Part shown: positions 24,804-33,988 of the stretch, piece by piece
Layout of the letters: each line of letters begins with the position of its first letter
Position numbering within the stretch: position 1 is the stretch's first letter
The notes under the pieces: generated by a model
What the model was told of the DNA's origin: nothing
Database searches by the model: none
The model's input: only the letters and a program-made list of their open reading frames with translations
Program-made: the position numbers and the translations under genes
NCBI RefSeq assembly: GCF_003194085.1
Contig: NZ_CP023994.1
Span: 992,001 to 1,056,000, forward strand
Origin: Aurantimicrobium photophilum
GTDB taxonomy: Bacteria > Actinomycetota > Actinomycetes > Actinomycetales > Microbacteriaceae
Length of the DNA: 64,000 nucleotides
Direction: 5' to 3'

Positions 24804-27560
24804 ATGTCATCACTGCTCTACTCTCTCGGACGCTGGGCATACCGCTCGCGCCGCCTCGTACTCGCTGCGTGGATCATCGTCTTGGTTGCTATCGGTGGTT
24901 CTGCCGCCGTATTCAACAAGGGACTCGACAACGGCATCTCTATTCCAGGTACTGAGTCCCAGAAGGCATTGGACTCCCTCTACACGACCTTCCCCCAGGT
25001 CAGTGGCGCCTCAGCACAGATCATTGTGGTGGCCGCTGACGGTCAGCTAATCACTGACCCCGCATACAAGGACGCTCTTAATAATGCAGCCGACGACATG
25101 GCCACGCTGCCCCAGATTGATAACGCCACCTCACCCTTTAACGAGCGCATCAATGGAGCGATCAGCAAGAACGACAAAGCAGGTCTACTCAACATTCAGT
25201 TCTCTGGCCCAACTGCAAGCATCACCCCCGAATCTTTAGCAAAGCTCGAAGGAGCTACGCAAACCCTGAGTGACGAACTTCCCGCAGGATCAACGGTGTC
25301 CTTGGGGGGTCAGATCTATAGCCAGAGCATGCCCAGCATCAGCCCCACTGAACTCATCGGCGTGGGCGTGGCATTGGTCGTGTTGATCATTACTTTCGGA
25401 TCATTCTTGGCAGCAGGTATGCCACTGCTGACTGCCCTGCTGGGTGTGGGCATCTCGATTGCACTGATTTTCCTGGCCACCGCATTCGCCAAGGTCACCT
25501 CCACCACTCCGATGCTGGCCCTCATGCTGGGTCTTGCCGTGGGTATTGACTACGCCCTCTTCATCATTTCCCGCCACCAAGACGAACTGCGCAAGGGGGA
25601 CACTCCCGAGGAAGCCGCTGCGCGTGCAACAGGTACCGCAGGTTCTGCTGTCATCTTTGCCGGCCTGACCGTCATGATTGCCCTGGTTGGTTTGGGCATT
25701 GCTGGAATCCCCTTCCTCACCACGATGGGTGTGGCAGCAGCAGTGGGAGTCGGCGTTGCCGTCATCATCTCGATTACGTTGATCCCTGCTTTGCTCGGCT
25801 TCGCCGGCGAGCGACTGCGCCCCAAGCCCAAAAAGACCAAGAAAGCCGAGGCTGCCTCACACAAGCCCAATCGCTTCTTCCTGGGTTGGGTCAAGGCTGT
25901 TACCCGCTTCCCCATCGTCACCATCTTGGCTGTGGTTGCCGTCATCACGATTGTGGCGCTCCCAGCACTCAACCTGCGCCTTGCTCTTCCAGATGCAGGC
26001 AGCAACGCTCCCGATGACCGCTCGCGCATTACCTATGACTTGGTCGCTGAGAACTTCGGAGAGGGATACAACGGTCCACTGCTCGTGACCGGAACCATCG
26101 TCACCAGCACAGACCCACTGGGACTCATGGACGACCTCAAGTCTGAGCTGGAAAAGATTCCTGGCGTTGCCGCCGTTCCCCTCGCAACTCCCAACATGAC
26201 TGCCGACACCGGCATCATTCAAGTGATTCCCACTGGAGCACCTGCTTCCGAGGAAACCAAGGCATTGGTTCAAGCCATCCGCGACAAGCATGACTACTTC
26301 CAGAAGAAATATGGGGTTGACCTCTCCGTCACCGGCTTCACTGCCAGTGGAATTGACGTCTCAGAACGCCTCGGGAATGCACTCCTGCCCTTCGGCATCG
26401 TGGTGGTGGGGCTTTCCCTCATCTTGCTCACGATGGTGTTCCGCTCAATCTGGGTGCCCATCAAGGCAGCAATTGGCTACCTATTTAGCGTGGTGGCCGC
26501 ATTCGGTGTTGTCACACTCGTGATGCAAGAAGGAGTGGGAGCACACCTCATCCATATCGACCGACCTGGGCCGGTCTTGAGCTTCATGCCGATCATTGTG
26601 ATGGGCATCTTGTTCGGTCTTGCCATGGACTACGAGGTGTTCCTCGTGGCTCGCATGCGAGAGGACTATGTCCACTCTGGCAAGGCACGAAAGTCCATCG
26701 TGACCGGCTTCGTCGGCTCCGCCAAGGTTGTGACAGCGGCAGCTGTGATTATGTTCGCCGTGTTCGCTGCATTCGTGCCTGAGGGTGATGTGAACATGAA
26801 GGGCATCTCACTGGCGCTTGCGGTGGGTATCTTCGTTGACGCCTTCATCGTGCGCATGACCTTTGTTCCCGCCGTACTCCAGCTCTTGGGCGACAAGGCC
26901 TGGTACATGCCCAAGTGGCTCGACCGCGTTCTCCCTCACTTCGATGTGGAAGGCGAAGGCGTTCAGCACGAGCTTGAGCTTGCCGACTGGCCAGCTCAGA
27001 AGAACATTGTCGTTGCAGCCGAAGGTCTGAGCCTCAAGAACGCCGAAGGAACCCGTTCTTACTTCAAGAACCTTGCCTTCACCGTTCCTGTGGGAACCAC
27101 GCTCTTTGTCACCGGTAGTGACAAGATTGCGACCTCAGCACTGCTGCTCACCCTCAGTGGCCGCCTCGACCCTGACGCCGGCAAGCTCAAGGTTGCTGAC
27201 ATGGTCCTGCCAGTTCGTTCCGGTGCTGTGCGCTCACGTGTTGCACTGATCGATGTCTCTGAACACGCCAACCGCAACACGGTTGCCGCCATCGAAGATG
27301 CGGCTTCTGAAAAGCCTCAGGTGATCATCTTGGACAACATTGACTTCCTCTCCTCCGAGAGCGAGCAATATGCCGTTGCTGATGCCCTCAATGCAGCTCG
27401 TGAGGCTGCAACCAAGGCAGGCAGAACCCTCACCGTATTCGTGGGAACAACCAATGACATGCCCGTGGAGACATGGGGAAATGTTCTCAGTGCCCGCGTT
27501 GACTCAATGGTCCTCGACCTCGACACTGTGTCCGCTTCGAGCAAGAAAGTGCAGGCATAA
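24804..27560 (+). CDS. MMPL/RND-type exporter with fused degenerate ABC-ATPase-like domain
   Basis: A 918-residue membrane protein. Residues 1-710 form an MMPL (mycobacterial membrane protein large) transporter: a first membrane segment near 15-35, an extracytoplasmic loop, two bundles of membrane segments around 190-340 and 530-700, typical of proton-driven export of lipids or drugs. Residues about 738-918 resemble an ABC ATPase: a beta-strand start (GLSLKNAEGTRSYFKNLAF), a P-loop position FVTGSDKIATSALLLTL, and a Walker B-like VIILDNIDF. The P-loop lacks the GKS/T, so ATP use is doubtful. ATG at 24804 follows AAGGA; an upstream in-frame ATG at 24783 is less likely. Confidence 0.9.
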   Translation: MSSLLYSLGRWAYRSRRLVLAAWIIVLVAIGGSAAVFNKGLDNGISIPGTESQKALDSLYTTFPQVSGASAQIIVVAADGQLITDPAYKDALNNAADDMATLPQIDNATSPFNERINGAISKNDKAGLLNIQFSGPTASITPESLAKLEGATQTLSDELPAGSTVSLGGQIYSQSMPSISPTELIGVGVALVVLIITFGSFLAAGMPLLTALLGVGISIALIFLATAFAKVTSTTPMLALMLGLAVGIDYALFIISRHQDELRKGDTPEEAAARATGTAGSAVIFAGLTVMIALVGLGIAGIPFLTTMGVAAAVGVGVAVIISITLIPALLGFAGERLRPKPKKTKKAEAASHKPNRFFLGWVKAVTRFPIVTILAVVAVITIVALPALNLRLALPDAGSNAPDDRSRITYDLVAENFGEGYNGPLLVTGTIVTSTDPLGLMDDLKSELEKIPGVAAVPLATPNMTADTGIIQVIPTGAPASEETKALVQAIRDKHDYFQKKYGVDLSVTGFTASGIDVSERLGNALLPFGIVVVGLSLILLTMVFRSIWVPIKAAIGYLFSVVAAFGVVTLVMQEGVGAHLIHIDRPGPVLSFMPIIVMGILFGLAMDYEVFLVARMREDYVHSGKARKSIVTGFVGSAKVVTAAAVIMFAVFAAFVPEGDVNMKGISLALAVGIFVDAFIVRMTFVPAVLQLLGDKAWYMPKWLDRVLPHFDVEGEGVQHELELADWPAQKNIVVAAEGLSLKNAEGTRSYFKNLAFTVPVGTTLFVTGSDKIATSALLLTLSGRLDPDAGKLKVADMVLPVRSGAVRSRVALIDVSEHANRNTVAAIEDAASEKPQVIILDNIDFLSSESEQYAVADALNAAREAATKAGRTLTVFVGTTNDMPVETWGNVLSARVDSMVLDLDTVSASSKKVQA

Positions 27561-27562
27561 CC

Positions 27563-29230
27563 ATGGCATCACTGATTACCCGCCTGTCCAAGAACTCTGC
27601 CAAGACAGAGGGCAAACCACGCATTCTCACGCTGGCTGCTCTCATCTTTGTTCCGCTCGTCGTCGTGGGAACTTTGATGTGGGGTTTGTGGAACCCTACT
27701 GACCGCCTCGATAACGTGACCGCTGCCATCGTGAACGACGATGAGCCTGTCACCATCAACGGTCAACTCACTCCTCTGGGTCGCTTGCTCACCGCAGGTC
27801 TTGTTGATGGCGCTGACGGAGCTTCTAACTACAACTGGGAAATCACAGACGCAGCAGAAGCGAAGAAGGGCTTAGAAAGCGGTAAGTATGTCGCCGCCGT
27901 GACCATCCCCAAGAACTTCTCCAAGGTAGCGACTTCTTCCTTTAGTGACGCTTCCAACCCTCAACAGGCCATCATTGACGTCACCTCGAGCGATAAGACA
28001 CGCCTGGTTGATGACGCCATCACCACGGCGATTACCTCAACCGCAGTCAACATGCTCAATCAGCAGCTCAGTGCCAGCTATATCGAGAACGTTCTAATTG
28101 GCTTCAGCACGTTGAGCGAAAGCCTGGGCAAGGCAGCATCTGGCGCTCATGACCTCAGCAGCGGCCTCGGAACACTCGCCGATGGAGCCACCCAGCTCTC
28201 CACCGGCGCAAGTCAGTTCTCCAACGGAATGTGGACTCTCCAGTCTCAGGCTTCTTCCATTCCCGGTAATGCACAATCACTAGCTGATGGTCTTGCTGGC
28301 CTCTCTGCCACCTGCACCCAGGTTGTTGTTGCCCCAGCACAAGCCCAATTCTGTGGAGGGCTCGCCCAGCTCTCTGGCGGCACTGCTGGCCTTGCAACGG
28401 GTCTGGGTGGTCTCAGTGACGGAATTACCAAACTTGCAGCTGGAAGCACCGACATCGCCACCGGAGTCGAAGGCATTGCCTCTGGAACCACGGCGATTGC
28501 TAGCGGTTCGACTGAACTCGCAAACGGTCTCGATACCGCGGTAGAAAACATCCCGGTCTACACCGAAGCAGAAACCAAGAAGCTCTCCGAAGTAGTCACA
28601 GCTCCTGTTGGGCTCAAGGATGCCGGCAACCTCAGCTTTGGCGCGAACAGCACTCCACTCTACGTCGTGCTCTCGCTCTGGATTGGTGCTCTGGCCATCT
28701 TCGTTGGTCTGCGCACACTCCCCCAGCGCCTGCTTGAATCAACCCGTTCCTCGCTCTCACTTGCCACACGATCCTTTGTGATCCCTGCTGTGGTCGGCAT
28801 TGCGCAGGGCGTTGCTGTCGCCACCGTCATTGCTGTGGCCAACGGCTATGACCTGGGTGAATGGGCCAGCGTGGCAGGCATTGCCGCCCTGATTGGTATT
28901 GCGTTCACGGCAACCAACCAAGCACTCAACGCTGTGCTCGGTGGTTTTGGCCGCATGGTGTCACTGGCGGTGGGAATTCTCATTCTGGTCACCGGCGTGA
29001 TCTCGACAGTGCCGGCTCTGCTGGACACACTCCTGGGATTCACCCCTGCCAACGATGCCGTGACCGCACTCCAAGCCGTTATCAACTCTGGGAATGTCTC
29101 TGGGTTTGCTTCAGCTGTCACCGCGCTGGTGCTGTGGAGTCTTGGTGGTGTTCTAGTGACCGCACTAGCCATCTCACGCAAGCGTCACGTCTCCATCACC
29201 ACACTCAGCAAAGAAACCCAGCCCGTCTAG
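27563..29230 (+). CDS. YhgE/Pip-type membrane protein
   Basis: A 555-residue membrane protein of the YhgE/Pip (phage infection protein) family, related to ABC-2 permeases. It has an N-terminal membrane segment (ILTLAALIFVPLVVVGTLMW), a large outside domain (AAIVNDDEPVTINGQ), a repetitive Gly/Ser/Ala helical stalk (LSTGASQFSNG and similar, about 190-330), and five or six C-terminal membrane segments. It starts 2 bp after the MMPL stop, so both are in one operon under the TetR protein. Relatives serve as export or envelope proteins; some are phage receptors. The substrate is unknown. Confidence 0.88.
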   Translation: MASLITRLSKNSAKTEGKPRILTLAALIFVPLVVVGTLMWGLWNPTDRLDNVTAAIVNDDEPVTINGQLTPLGRLLTAGLVDGADGASNYNWEITDAAEAKKGLESGKYVAAVTIPKNFSKVATSSFSDASNPQQAIIDVTSSDKTRLVDDAITTAITSTAVNMLNQQLSASYIENVLIGFSTLSESLGKAASGAHDLSSGLGTLADGATQLSTGASQFSNGMWTLQSQASSIPGNAQSLADGLAGLSATCTQVVVAPAQAQFCGGLAQLSGGTAGLATGLGGLSDGITKLAAGSTDIATGVEGIASGTTAIASGSTELANGLDTAVENIPVYTEAETKKLSEVVTAPVGLKDAGNLSFGANSTPLYVVLSLWIGALAIFVGLRTLPQRLLESTRSSLSLATRSFVIPAVVGIAQGVAVATVIAVANGYDLGEWASVAGIAALIGIAFTATNQALNAVLGGFGRMVSLAVGILILVTGVISTVPALLDTLLGFTPANDAVTALQAVINSGNVSGFASAVTALVLWSLGGVLVTALAISRKRHVSITTLSKETQPV

Positions 29231-29244
29231 GGCTGGGTTTCTGC
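29217..29244 (+). terminator. Terminator after the exporter operon
   Basis: AGAAACCCAGCCC, a 5-base loop and its complement GGGCTGGGTTTCT form a strong stem that begins within the last codons of the YhgE/Pip gene. It lies in a convergent gap with the sseB-like gene and may serve both strands. Confidence 0.75.
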
Positions 29245-29257
29245 TGAAGTTCCTCCG

Positions 29258-30070
29258 CTAAACAGCGGGAACGAGCTGAAGACGCATCGAGTCCACACGC
29301 TCGGAGAAGATGCTTTGCTGTGCCCATTTGTTGGACAGTGAGCGGATAACACGCTCTACTTCGTTTTGCTCAAGGCTCGGTGGCAAGACAACCTGAACGA
29401 CGAGCTCTTCATCGAATCCGCGCGCATCAGGATCACCCGAGGTGAGGCGAATAGCCTTCACAAAGGGTTCGTCGGTGATGGATTCGTCAAACACCTGCTG
29501 AAGCATGGGGTCAATCTGATTAGGAACCCAGGGTGTGCCCTTCGCAATGGCTTCAACCGTGGGACGTCGAAGAACAATCTCGGTTGAACTTTGTGGGTCC
29601 ACAACCATCCACTGCGCACCGTCCGCAGCAGCAGCGAGCGCAGCACGACGAGCTTCAACAGGAACGGGACGAGCCTCAGGCTTCCACTTCTGCATTGCCT
29701 CTACGGAGGTGAAGACAGGAAGAACCTTCTGACCGTTAGGCCCTGCCACGGTGACGATGGCCAGTTCTTGAGTCTTGTCAACGACAAGTCCAGCCGCGTT
29801 CACGCCCACTTCTCCTGCTTCAGCAAGGAGAGGAATAAGGAAACGAGAAACACGAATTGCGTCCACGACGTTCAAGTGACGACCAGCACGCTCTTCGGAA
29901 TCCAAAGGAAGGGCGTGGAAAGTATCCAGAGCTAGCTTGAGCCGCTCAGGGGTGGTGCCATCATCAGATGCGAAAGGGTTCGCTTCAAACTCGCGGCCTT
30001 CCCAAGGCTGCCCCGCAGAATCTGCGTGGTCGGAAGAACCAAACATATGACCGTCGTGGTTGTGAGACAT
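29258..30070 (-). CDS. SseB-family protein
   Basis: A 270-residue soluble protein containing an SseB N-terminal domain in its middle (about 70-170: RFLIPLLAEAGEVGVNAAG and KVLPVFTSVEAMQKW). The family includes SseB domain proteins of unknown biochemical role; this version has long been conserved next to hisA/priA in Actinobacteria. It starts 8 bp after priA and is the last gene of the histidine run. Confidence 0.85.
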   Translation of the reverse strand: MSHNHDGHMFGSSDHADSAGQPWEGREFEANPFASDDGTTPERLKLALDTFHALPLDSEERAGRHLNVVDAIRVSRFLIPLLAEAGEVGVNAAGLVVDKTQELAIVTVAGPNGQKVLPVFTSVEAMQKWKPEARPVPVEARRAALAAAADGAQWMVVDPQSSTEIVLRRPTVEAIAKGTPWVPNQIDPMLQQVFDESITDEPFVKAIRLTSGDPDARGFDEELVVQVVLPPSLEQNEVERVIRSLSNKWAQQSIFSERVDSMRLQLVPAV

Positions 30071-30078
30071 GGTTGTTC

Positions 30079-30813
30079 CTAGTTGTAGGCGACCTGGATG
30101 GCCTGCTCAAGCGTGAACTTCTGAGCATAGAGAGCCTTGCCCACGATTGCACCCTCCACGCCGATAGGAACGAGTGAACGAAGTGCAACGAGGTCATCCA
30201 GGCTGGCGATGCCACCTGATGCAACGACGGGCTTACCGGTCTTCTCAGTAATCGCAGTCAGAAGCTCTAAGTTGGGTCCGTTGAGCATGCCATCACGGGT
30301 GACATCAGTCACGACATAACGGGAGCAGCCAGCATCTTCGAGGCGTGCGAGAACATCCCAGAGGTTTCCGCCTTCTTCGGTCCAGCCACGTGCTGCAAGG
30401 GTTTCTCCGCGCACATCTAGACCCACAGCAATTTGCTCACCAAAGCGAGCAATCGCCGAGGCTGCCCAGTCTGGGTTCTCCAGAGCAGCTGTGCCGAGGT
30501 TCACACGAGTTGCGCCACTTTCGAGAGCGGACTCGAGTGACGCATCATCACGAATACCACCAGAAAGCTCAATTTTCACACCAGGAACCTCGGTGATCAC
30601 ACGACGCAGCAGGGCGCGGTTCTCGCCGCGACCAAATGCTGCGTCGAGATCGACGAGGTGAATCCACTCAGCGCCTTGACGAGCCCAGTCGGCCGCTGCA
30701 TCAACGGGATCACCAAAGTCAGTCTCAGTGCCGAGAGCACCTTGGGTGAGGCGAACAGCCTTGCCTTCAGCAACGTCAACAGCGGGCAGCAGCTCAAGAA
30801 TGGGCGCAGTCAT
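30079..30813 (-). CDS. priA: Bifunctional phosphoribosyl isomerase A (HisA/TrpF-like)
   Basis: A 244-residue (beta/alpha)8 barrel that isomerises ProFAR in histidine synthesis and, in Actinobacteria, phosphoribosylanthranilate in tryptophan synthesis. The catalytic Asp near residue 11 is in [10 protein letters not shown] and the second catalytic Asp is in [10 protein letters not shown], with the phosphate loops at ELSGGIR and VASGGIAS. Dual activity is the actinobacterial norm and would mean no separate trpF, but it cannot be proven from sequence. It follows hisH by 18 bp. Confidence 0.94.
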   Translation of the reverse strand: MTAPILELLPAVDVAEGKAVRLTQGALGTETDFGDPVDAAADWARQGAEWIHLVDLDAAFGRGENRALLRRVITEVPGVKIELSGGIRDDASLESALESGATRVNLGTAALENPDWAASAIARFGEQIAVGLDVRGETLAARGWTEEGGNLWDVLARLEDAGCSRYVVTDVTRDGMLNGPNLELLTAITEKTGKPVVASGGIASLDDLVALRSLVPIGVEGAIVGKALYAQKFTLEQAIQVAYN

Positions 30814-30831
30814 GAGTAGATATTCCTTTAG

Positions 30832-31464
30832 TTAGAGAGTCTCGAGCCAGTTGCGCAACAGCTGAATACCTGCTTCGCCAGACTTTTCGGGGTGGAACTG
30901 GGTAGCAACAAGAGGGCCGTTTTCAACAGCAGCAATGAAGCGCTGTCCGTGTTCAGCCCACGTCACTGAAGGCTTCGGGAACGGAGGAATGACATCGAGA
31001 TTCCACTCGGTCACTCCATAGGAGTGCACGAAGTAAAAGCGCTCGTTCTCGATTCCCTTGAAGAGTTTCGAGTTCTCGCCCACCTCGACGGTGTTCCAGC
31101 CCATGTGGGGAAGAACAGGTGCCTCGAGCTTGTGCACGGTTTCTTCCCACTCGCCTAGTCCTGGAGTGTCCACGCCACCCTCAAGCCCGTTGGCAAACAT
31201 GATCTGCATGCCCACGCAAATACCCATGACGGGACGACCACCAGCAAGACGACGCTCAATGATCTCGCCACCATCCACGGCGTTGAGTGCTTCCATCACG
31301 GCAGCAAAAGCGCCGACGCCTGGAACAAGCAGACCATCAGCCTCAGCGCACTTTGTTTTGTCGCGCGTCAGTTCGACCTTTGCTCCTGCGAGCTCCACCG
31401 CTTTGATAGCGGAGTGGATGTTCCCCGTGCCGTAGTCGAAAACAACGACGGACTTTTGGGTCAC
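30832..31464 (-). CDS. hisH: Imidazole glycerol phosphate synthase, glutamine amidotransferase subunit
   Basis: A 210-residue class I glutaminase that feeds ammonia to HisF. The nucleophile Cys is in MGICVGMQ near residue 80, and His/Glu complete the triad in TQFHPEKSG near residue 190. Start ATG at 31464 overlaps the hisB stop by 4 bp. The partner hisF is not in this window. Confidence 0.96.
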   Translation of the reverse strand: MTQKSVVVFDYGTGNIHSAIKAVELAGAKVELTRDKTKCAEADGLLVPGVGAFAAVMEALNAVDGGEIIERRLAGGRPVMGICVGMQIMFANGLEGGVDTPGLGEWEETVHKLEAPVLPHMGWNTVEVGENSKLFKGIENERFYFVHSYGVTEWNLDVIPPFPKPSVTWAEHGQRFIAAVENGPLVATQFHPEKSGEAGIQLLRNWLETL

Positions 31465-32069
31465 AGAGCACCCTTAGTGCTGGGGATTCCCTGCACGAGA
31501 GGGTCAAGTGCCTTGGCCTGGCGGAATGCACGAGCAAACGCCTTGAATTCTGCTTCAGCGATGTGGTGTGGGTCGCGACCGTTCAACACCGTGATGTGGG
31601 TGGTGAGACCTGCATTAAAGGTGATGGCTTCGAACACGTGACGAACCATGGAACCAGTGAAGTGACCACCAATGAGGTGGAATTCAAAACCAGCAGGCTC
31701 ACCTGAGTGCACCAGGAATGGGCGTCCAGAAATATCCACGACGGCCTGCACGAGTGCCTCATCGAGAGGAACCAGAGCGTCGCCGAAGCGGGAAATACCA
31801 GCCTTGTCTCCCAGTGCTTCGCGAATTGCGAGACCAAGAGAAATACCAATGTCTTCAACTGTGTGGTGAACATCGATGTGGATGTCACCGGAAGCCTTGA
31901 CGGTGAGGTCAGAAAGAGAGTGCTTAGCAAACGCGGTCAGCATGTGGTCGAAGAACGGAACAGTCGTCTCGATGTTGCTCACACCCGTGCCATCAAGATT
32001 GATCGTAAGTTCAATGCTTGACTCGCTCGTGGTGCGAGAAATGCTCGCAATGCGCGGTGCTGTAGTCAT
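31461..32069 (-). CDS. hisB: Imidazoleglycerol-phosphate dehydratase
   Basis: A 202-residue Mn-dependent dehydratase, normal length for a monofunctional HisB without a phosphatase domain. Metal-binding motifs [20 protein letters not shown] and the second-repeat [14 protein letters not shown] are intact. It lies 19 bp after hisC and overlaps hisH. Confidence 0.96.
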   Translation of the reverse strand: MTTAPRIASISRTTSESSIELTINLDGTGVSNIETTVPFFDHMLTAFAKHSLSDLTVKASGDIHIDVHHTVEDIGISLGLAIREALGDKAGISRFGDALVPLDEALVQAVVDISGRPFLVHSGEPAGFEFHLIGGHFTGSMVRHVFEAITFNAGLTTHITVLNGRDPHHIAEAEFKAFARAFRQAKALDPLVQGIPSTKGAL

Positions 32070-32088
32070 ATGACCAGTTTAGTAGGGC

Positions 32089-33183
32089 TTAGAGAGCGCC
32101 ATTGATCGAGCCATCGAGGGCTGCCAGTGCGTTCAAGAACTCCGTTGTTTCTGCTTCAGTTCCTGCCGTCACACGTAAGTGGTTGGGCATATCAATATCG
32201 CGAATGATGATGCCCTGAGCCAGAAGCTTCTCAAAGACTTCTTGAGGATCACGAACACCACCAAAGAGTACAAAGTTCGCACTCGAGGGATAGGGGGTGT
32301 ATCCCAGCACTGCCAGCTCTGTAACCAAGCGGTCACGCTGCTGGCGAATGTCTTCGACCATGGCCAGCATGGCTGGAGTGTGTGCCAATGCGCCTTCTGC
32401 CGCCGCCTGCGTCAACGCAGATAAGTGATAGGGCAAACGCACTAAACGTAGCGCATCAGCAACAGCAGGATCGCCTGCCAAGTAACCCAAACGAGCACCA
32501 GCAAAGGCAAACGCCTTACTCATGGTGCGAGAGACAACCAGTCGTGGACGACCAGCCAACAACGTCAACGCCGTGGGCTCACCTTCAGGTGCAAACTCTG
32601 CATACGCTTCATCAACGAAGACAATGCCGTCCGTTGCGTCATAAGCCGCAGCAATGGTTTCCAACGACACCGGTGTGCCCGTGGGGTTGTTGGGTGTGCA
32701 GAAGAAGACGATGTCGGGCTTGTTTTCTTTGATTGCCGTAACTGCAGTGGCTGGTGAGATTTCGAAGTCCGCATCACGCTGGGCAGGAATCCAGGTAGTT
32801 CCCGTTCCCGAAGCGATGATCGAGTGCATGGAATAAGTGGGCGGGAATGCCAGAACAGAGCGTCCTGGACCTCCGAAGGCCTGCAGGAGCTGCTGAATAA
32901 CCTCATTAGAGCCGTTTGCTGCCCAAATGTTCTCAGCAGAAAGACCGTGACCAAGATACTCAGCTAGGGCAACACGAAGATTCGTGAATTCACGATCGGG
33001 GTAACGGTTGATGTTCCCTAGGGCGGTGTGAATGCGCCCCATGATGTCCATGACCACCTGGGGTGGCACGGGGTGGGTGTTCTCATTGACGTTGAGCTCA
33101 ACCCGAACATGTGCCTGTGGTGCGCCATACGGCTTCAAGCCACGCAGGTCATCACGAATGGGGAGGTCTTCAAATGAGGTCAC
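32089..33183 (-). CDS. hisC: Histidinol-phosphate aminotransferase
   Basis: A 364-residue class I/II PLP aminotransferase converting imidazole-acetol phosphate to histidinol phosphate. The PLP lysine is in RTMSKAFAFAGARLGY near residue 235, and FVDEAYAEF carries the cofactor-binding Asp. It is the first histidine gene here; hisD, which precedes hisC in most relatives, is absent and its place is taken by the LysM gene. Confidence 0.95.
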   Translation of the reverse strand: MTSFEDLPIRDDLRGLKPYGAPQAHVRVELNVNENTHPVPPQVVMDIMGRIHTALGNINRYPDREFTNLRVALAEYLGHGLSAENIWAANGSNEVIQQLLQAFGGPGRSVLAFPPTYSMHSIIASGTGTTWIPAQRDADFEISPATAVTAIKENKPDIVFFCTPNNPTGTPVSLETIAAAYDATDGIVFVDEAYAEFAPEGEPTALTLLAGRPRLVVSRTMSKAFAFAGARLGYLAGDPAVADALRLVRLPYHLSALTQAAAEGALAHTPAMLAMVEDIRQQRDRLVTELAVLGYTPYPSSANFVLFGGVRDPQEVFEKLLAQGIIIRDIDMPNHLRVTAGTEAETTEFLNALAALDGSINGAL

Positions 33184-33207
33184 GAGATAAGTTTACGGGC
33201 GCTTGAA

Positions 33208-33244
33208 ACACACAAATGCCGGCCCCAAAAGGGACCGGCATTCG
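33208..33244 (-). terminator. Terminator after the LysM gene
   Basis: An imperfect stem GAATGCCGG-TCCC with GGG-CCGGCATT lies 20 bp past the LysM stop on the minus strand and is followed by a T-rich run. It separates the SOS-type LysM gene from the histidine operon. Confidence 0.65.
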
Positions 33245-33264
33245 CAGGAAAAGGGAGGAAAGGT

Positions 33265-33717
33265 TTAGTACCCGGCAGGAATCGCAATCTTCTGACCAGC
33301 CTGCACTTCACCGTGAAGCTGGTTGAGGGAGACAATCTCGGCAACAACATCGCGAGGATCTGCGTTGGGGGCAATCTCCTGTGCAAGCTGCCAGAGGCTT
33401 TCACCCTGAGCGATGGTCACGTAGGTGAAGTCGTTTGCTGCGCCTTCAGCAACAGCAGCTGCACCACCACTGTTGAGTGCTGCTACAAGTGCGCCGATCA
33501 CGAGGGGCAGTGCTACTGCGGCGGTGAGGACACGACGTCCACGCTTGGTAATGCGAAGACGGGTCTTGGGTTCTGCTGCGGGGAGGAAGTTCACATAGGT
33601 CACGTTGTTAATCTGGTGCGACCCACGGACATTGCCAGCTGCGCTGCATGGTTCGTCGATGTAGTCAGGCTCAACGGGACGGTGGATTGGTGCGGTGAAT
33701 GCGAGTACTGCGCTCAT
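33265..33717 (-). CDS. LysM-domain membrane protein, likely SOS-induced division inhibitor
   Basis: A 150-residue protein with a basic stretch and a membrane anchor (LTAAVALPLVIGALVAAL, about 65-85), then one LysM peptidoglycan-binding domain (YVTIAQGESLWQLAQEIAPN to QKIAIPAGY, about 98-150). Position and layout match M. tuberculosis Rv2719c and C. glutamicum DivS, LysM or wall-linked proteins divergent from lexA that delay division after DNA damage. Its promoter (TTGACA at 33821-33816, TATCTT at 33798-33793) is covered by a LexA box. The role is by analogy; sequence does not prove it. Confidence 0.85.
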   Translation of the reverse strand: MSAVLAFTAPIHRPVEPDYIDEPCSAAGNVRGSHQINNVTYVNFLPAAEPKTRLRITKRGRRVLTAAVALPLVIGALVAALNSGGAAAVAEGAANDFTYVTIAQGESLWQLAQEIAPNADPRDVVAEIVSLNQLHGEVQAGQKIAIPAGY

Positions 33718-33789
33718 GAGATTCTCCTTTTCCTGGTGTTTATCTCGAATCGGGCCCTCGGCCGGGAGAACCCGATTCGAAGATATATT

Positions 33790-33805
33790 TCGAAGATATA
33801 TTCGT
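33790..33805. promoter_or_regulatory. LexA (SOS) box over the LysM-gene promoter
   Basis: TCGAA-GATATA-TTCGT matches the actinobacterial LexA box plan TCGAA-N6-TTCGA with one mismatch. It covers the -10 of the LysM gene. A variant copy with 7-bp spacing starts at 33777 just beside it. Confidence 0.75.
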
Positions 33806-33892
33806 ATTTCTTCAATGTCAAGTACATATTGAAGGTTGATTGTGGATAAACCTCAAGAATCTTCGAATATGTGTTTGTTTTATTGACATTCT

Positions 33893-33908
33893 TCGAATAC
33901 TCTTTCGG
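33893..33908. promoter_or_regulatory. LexA (SOS) box at the lexA promoter
   Basis: TCGAA-TACTCT-TTCGG has the TCGAA-N6-TTCG(A) form. It overlaps the spacer of a promoter with a perfect -35 TTGACA at 33883-33888, so LexA would repress its own gene. A weaker half-site begins at 33863. Confidence 0.7.
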
Positions 33909-33988
33909 TATTGAGAAAAGTTCATCATGAGCCACGGACATTCACGTTCGTACAGCCCAGGACTTACCCAACAGAAACGGAAGATGCC

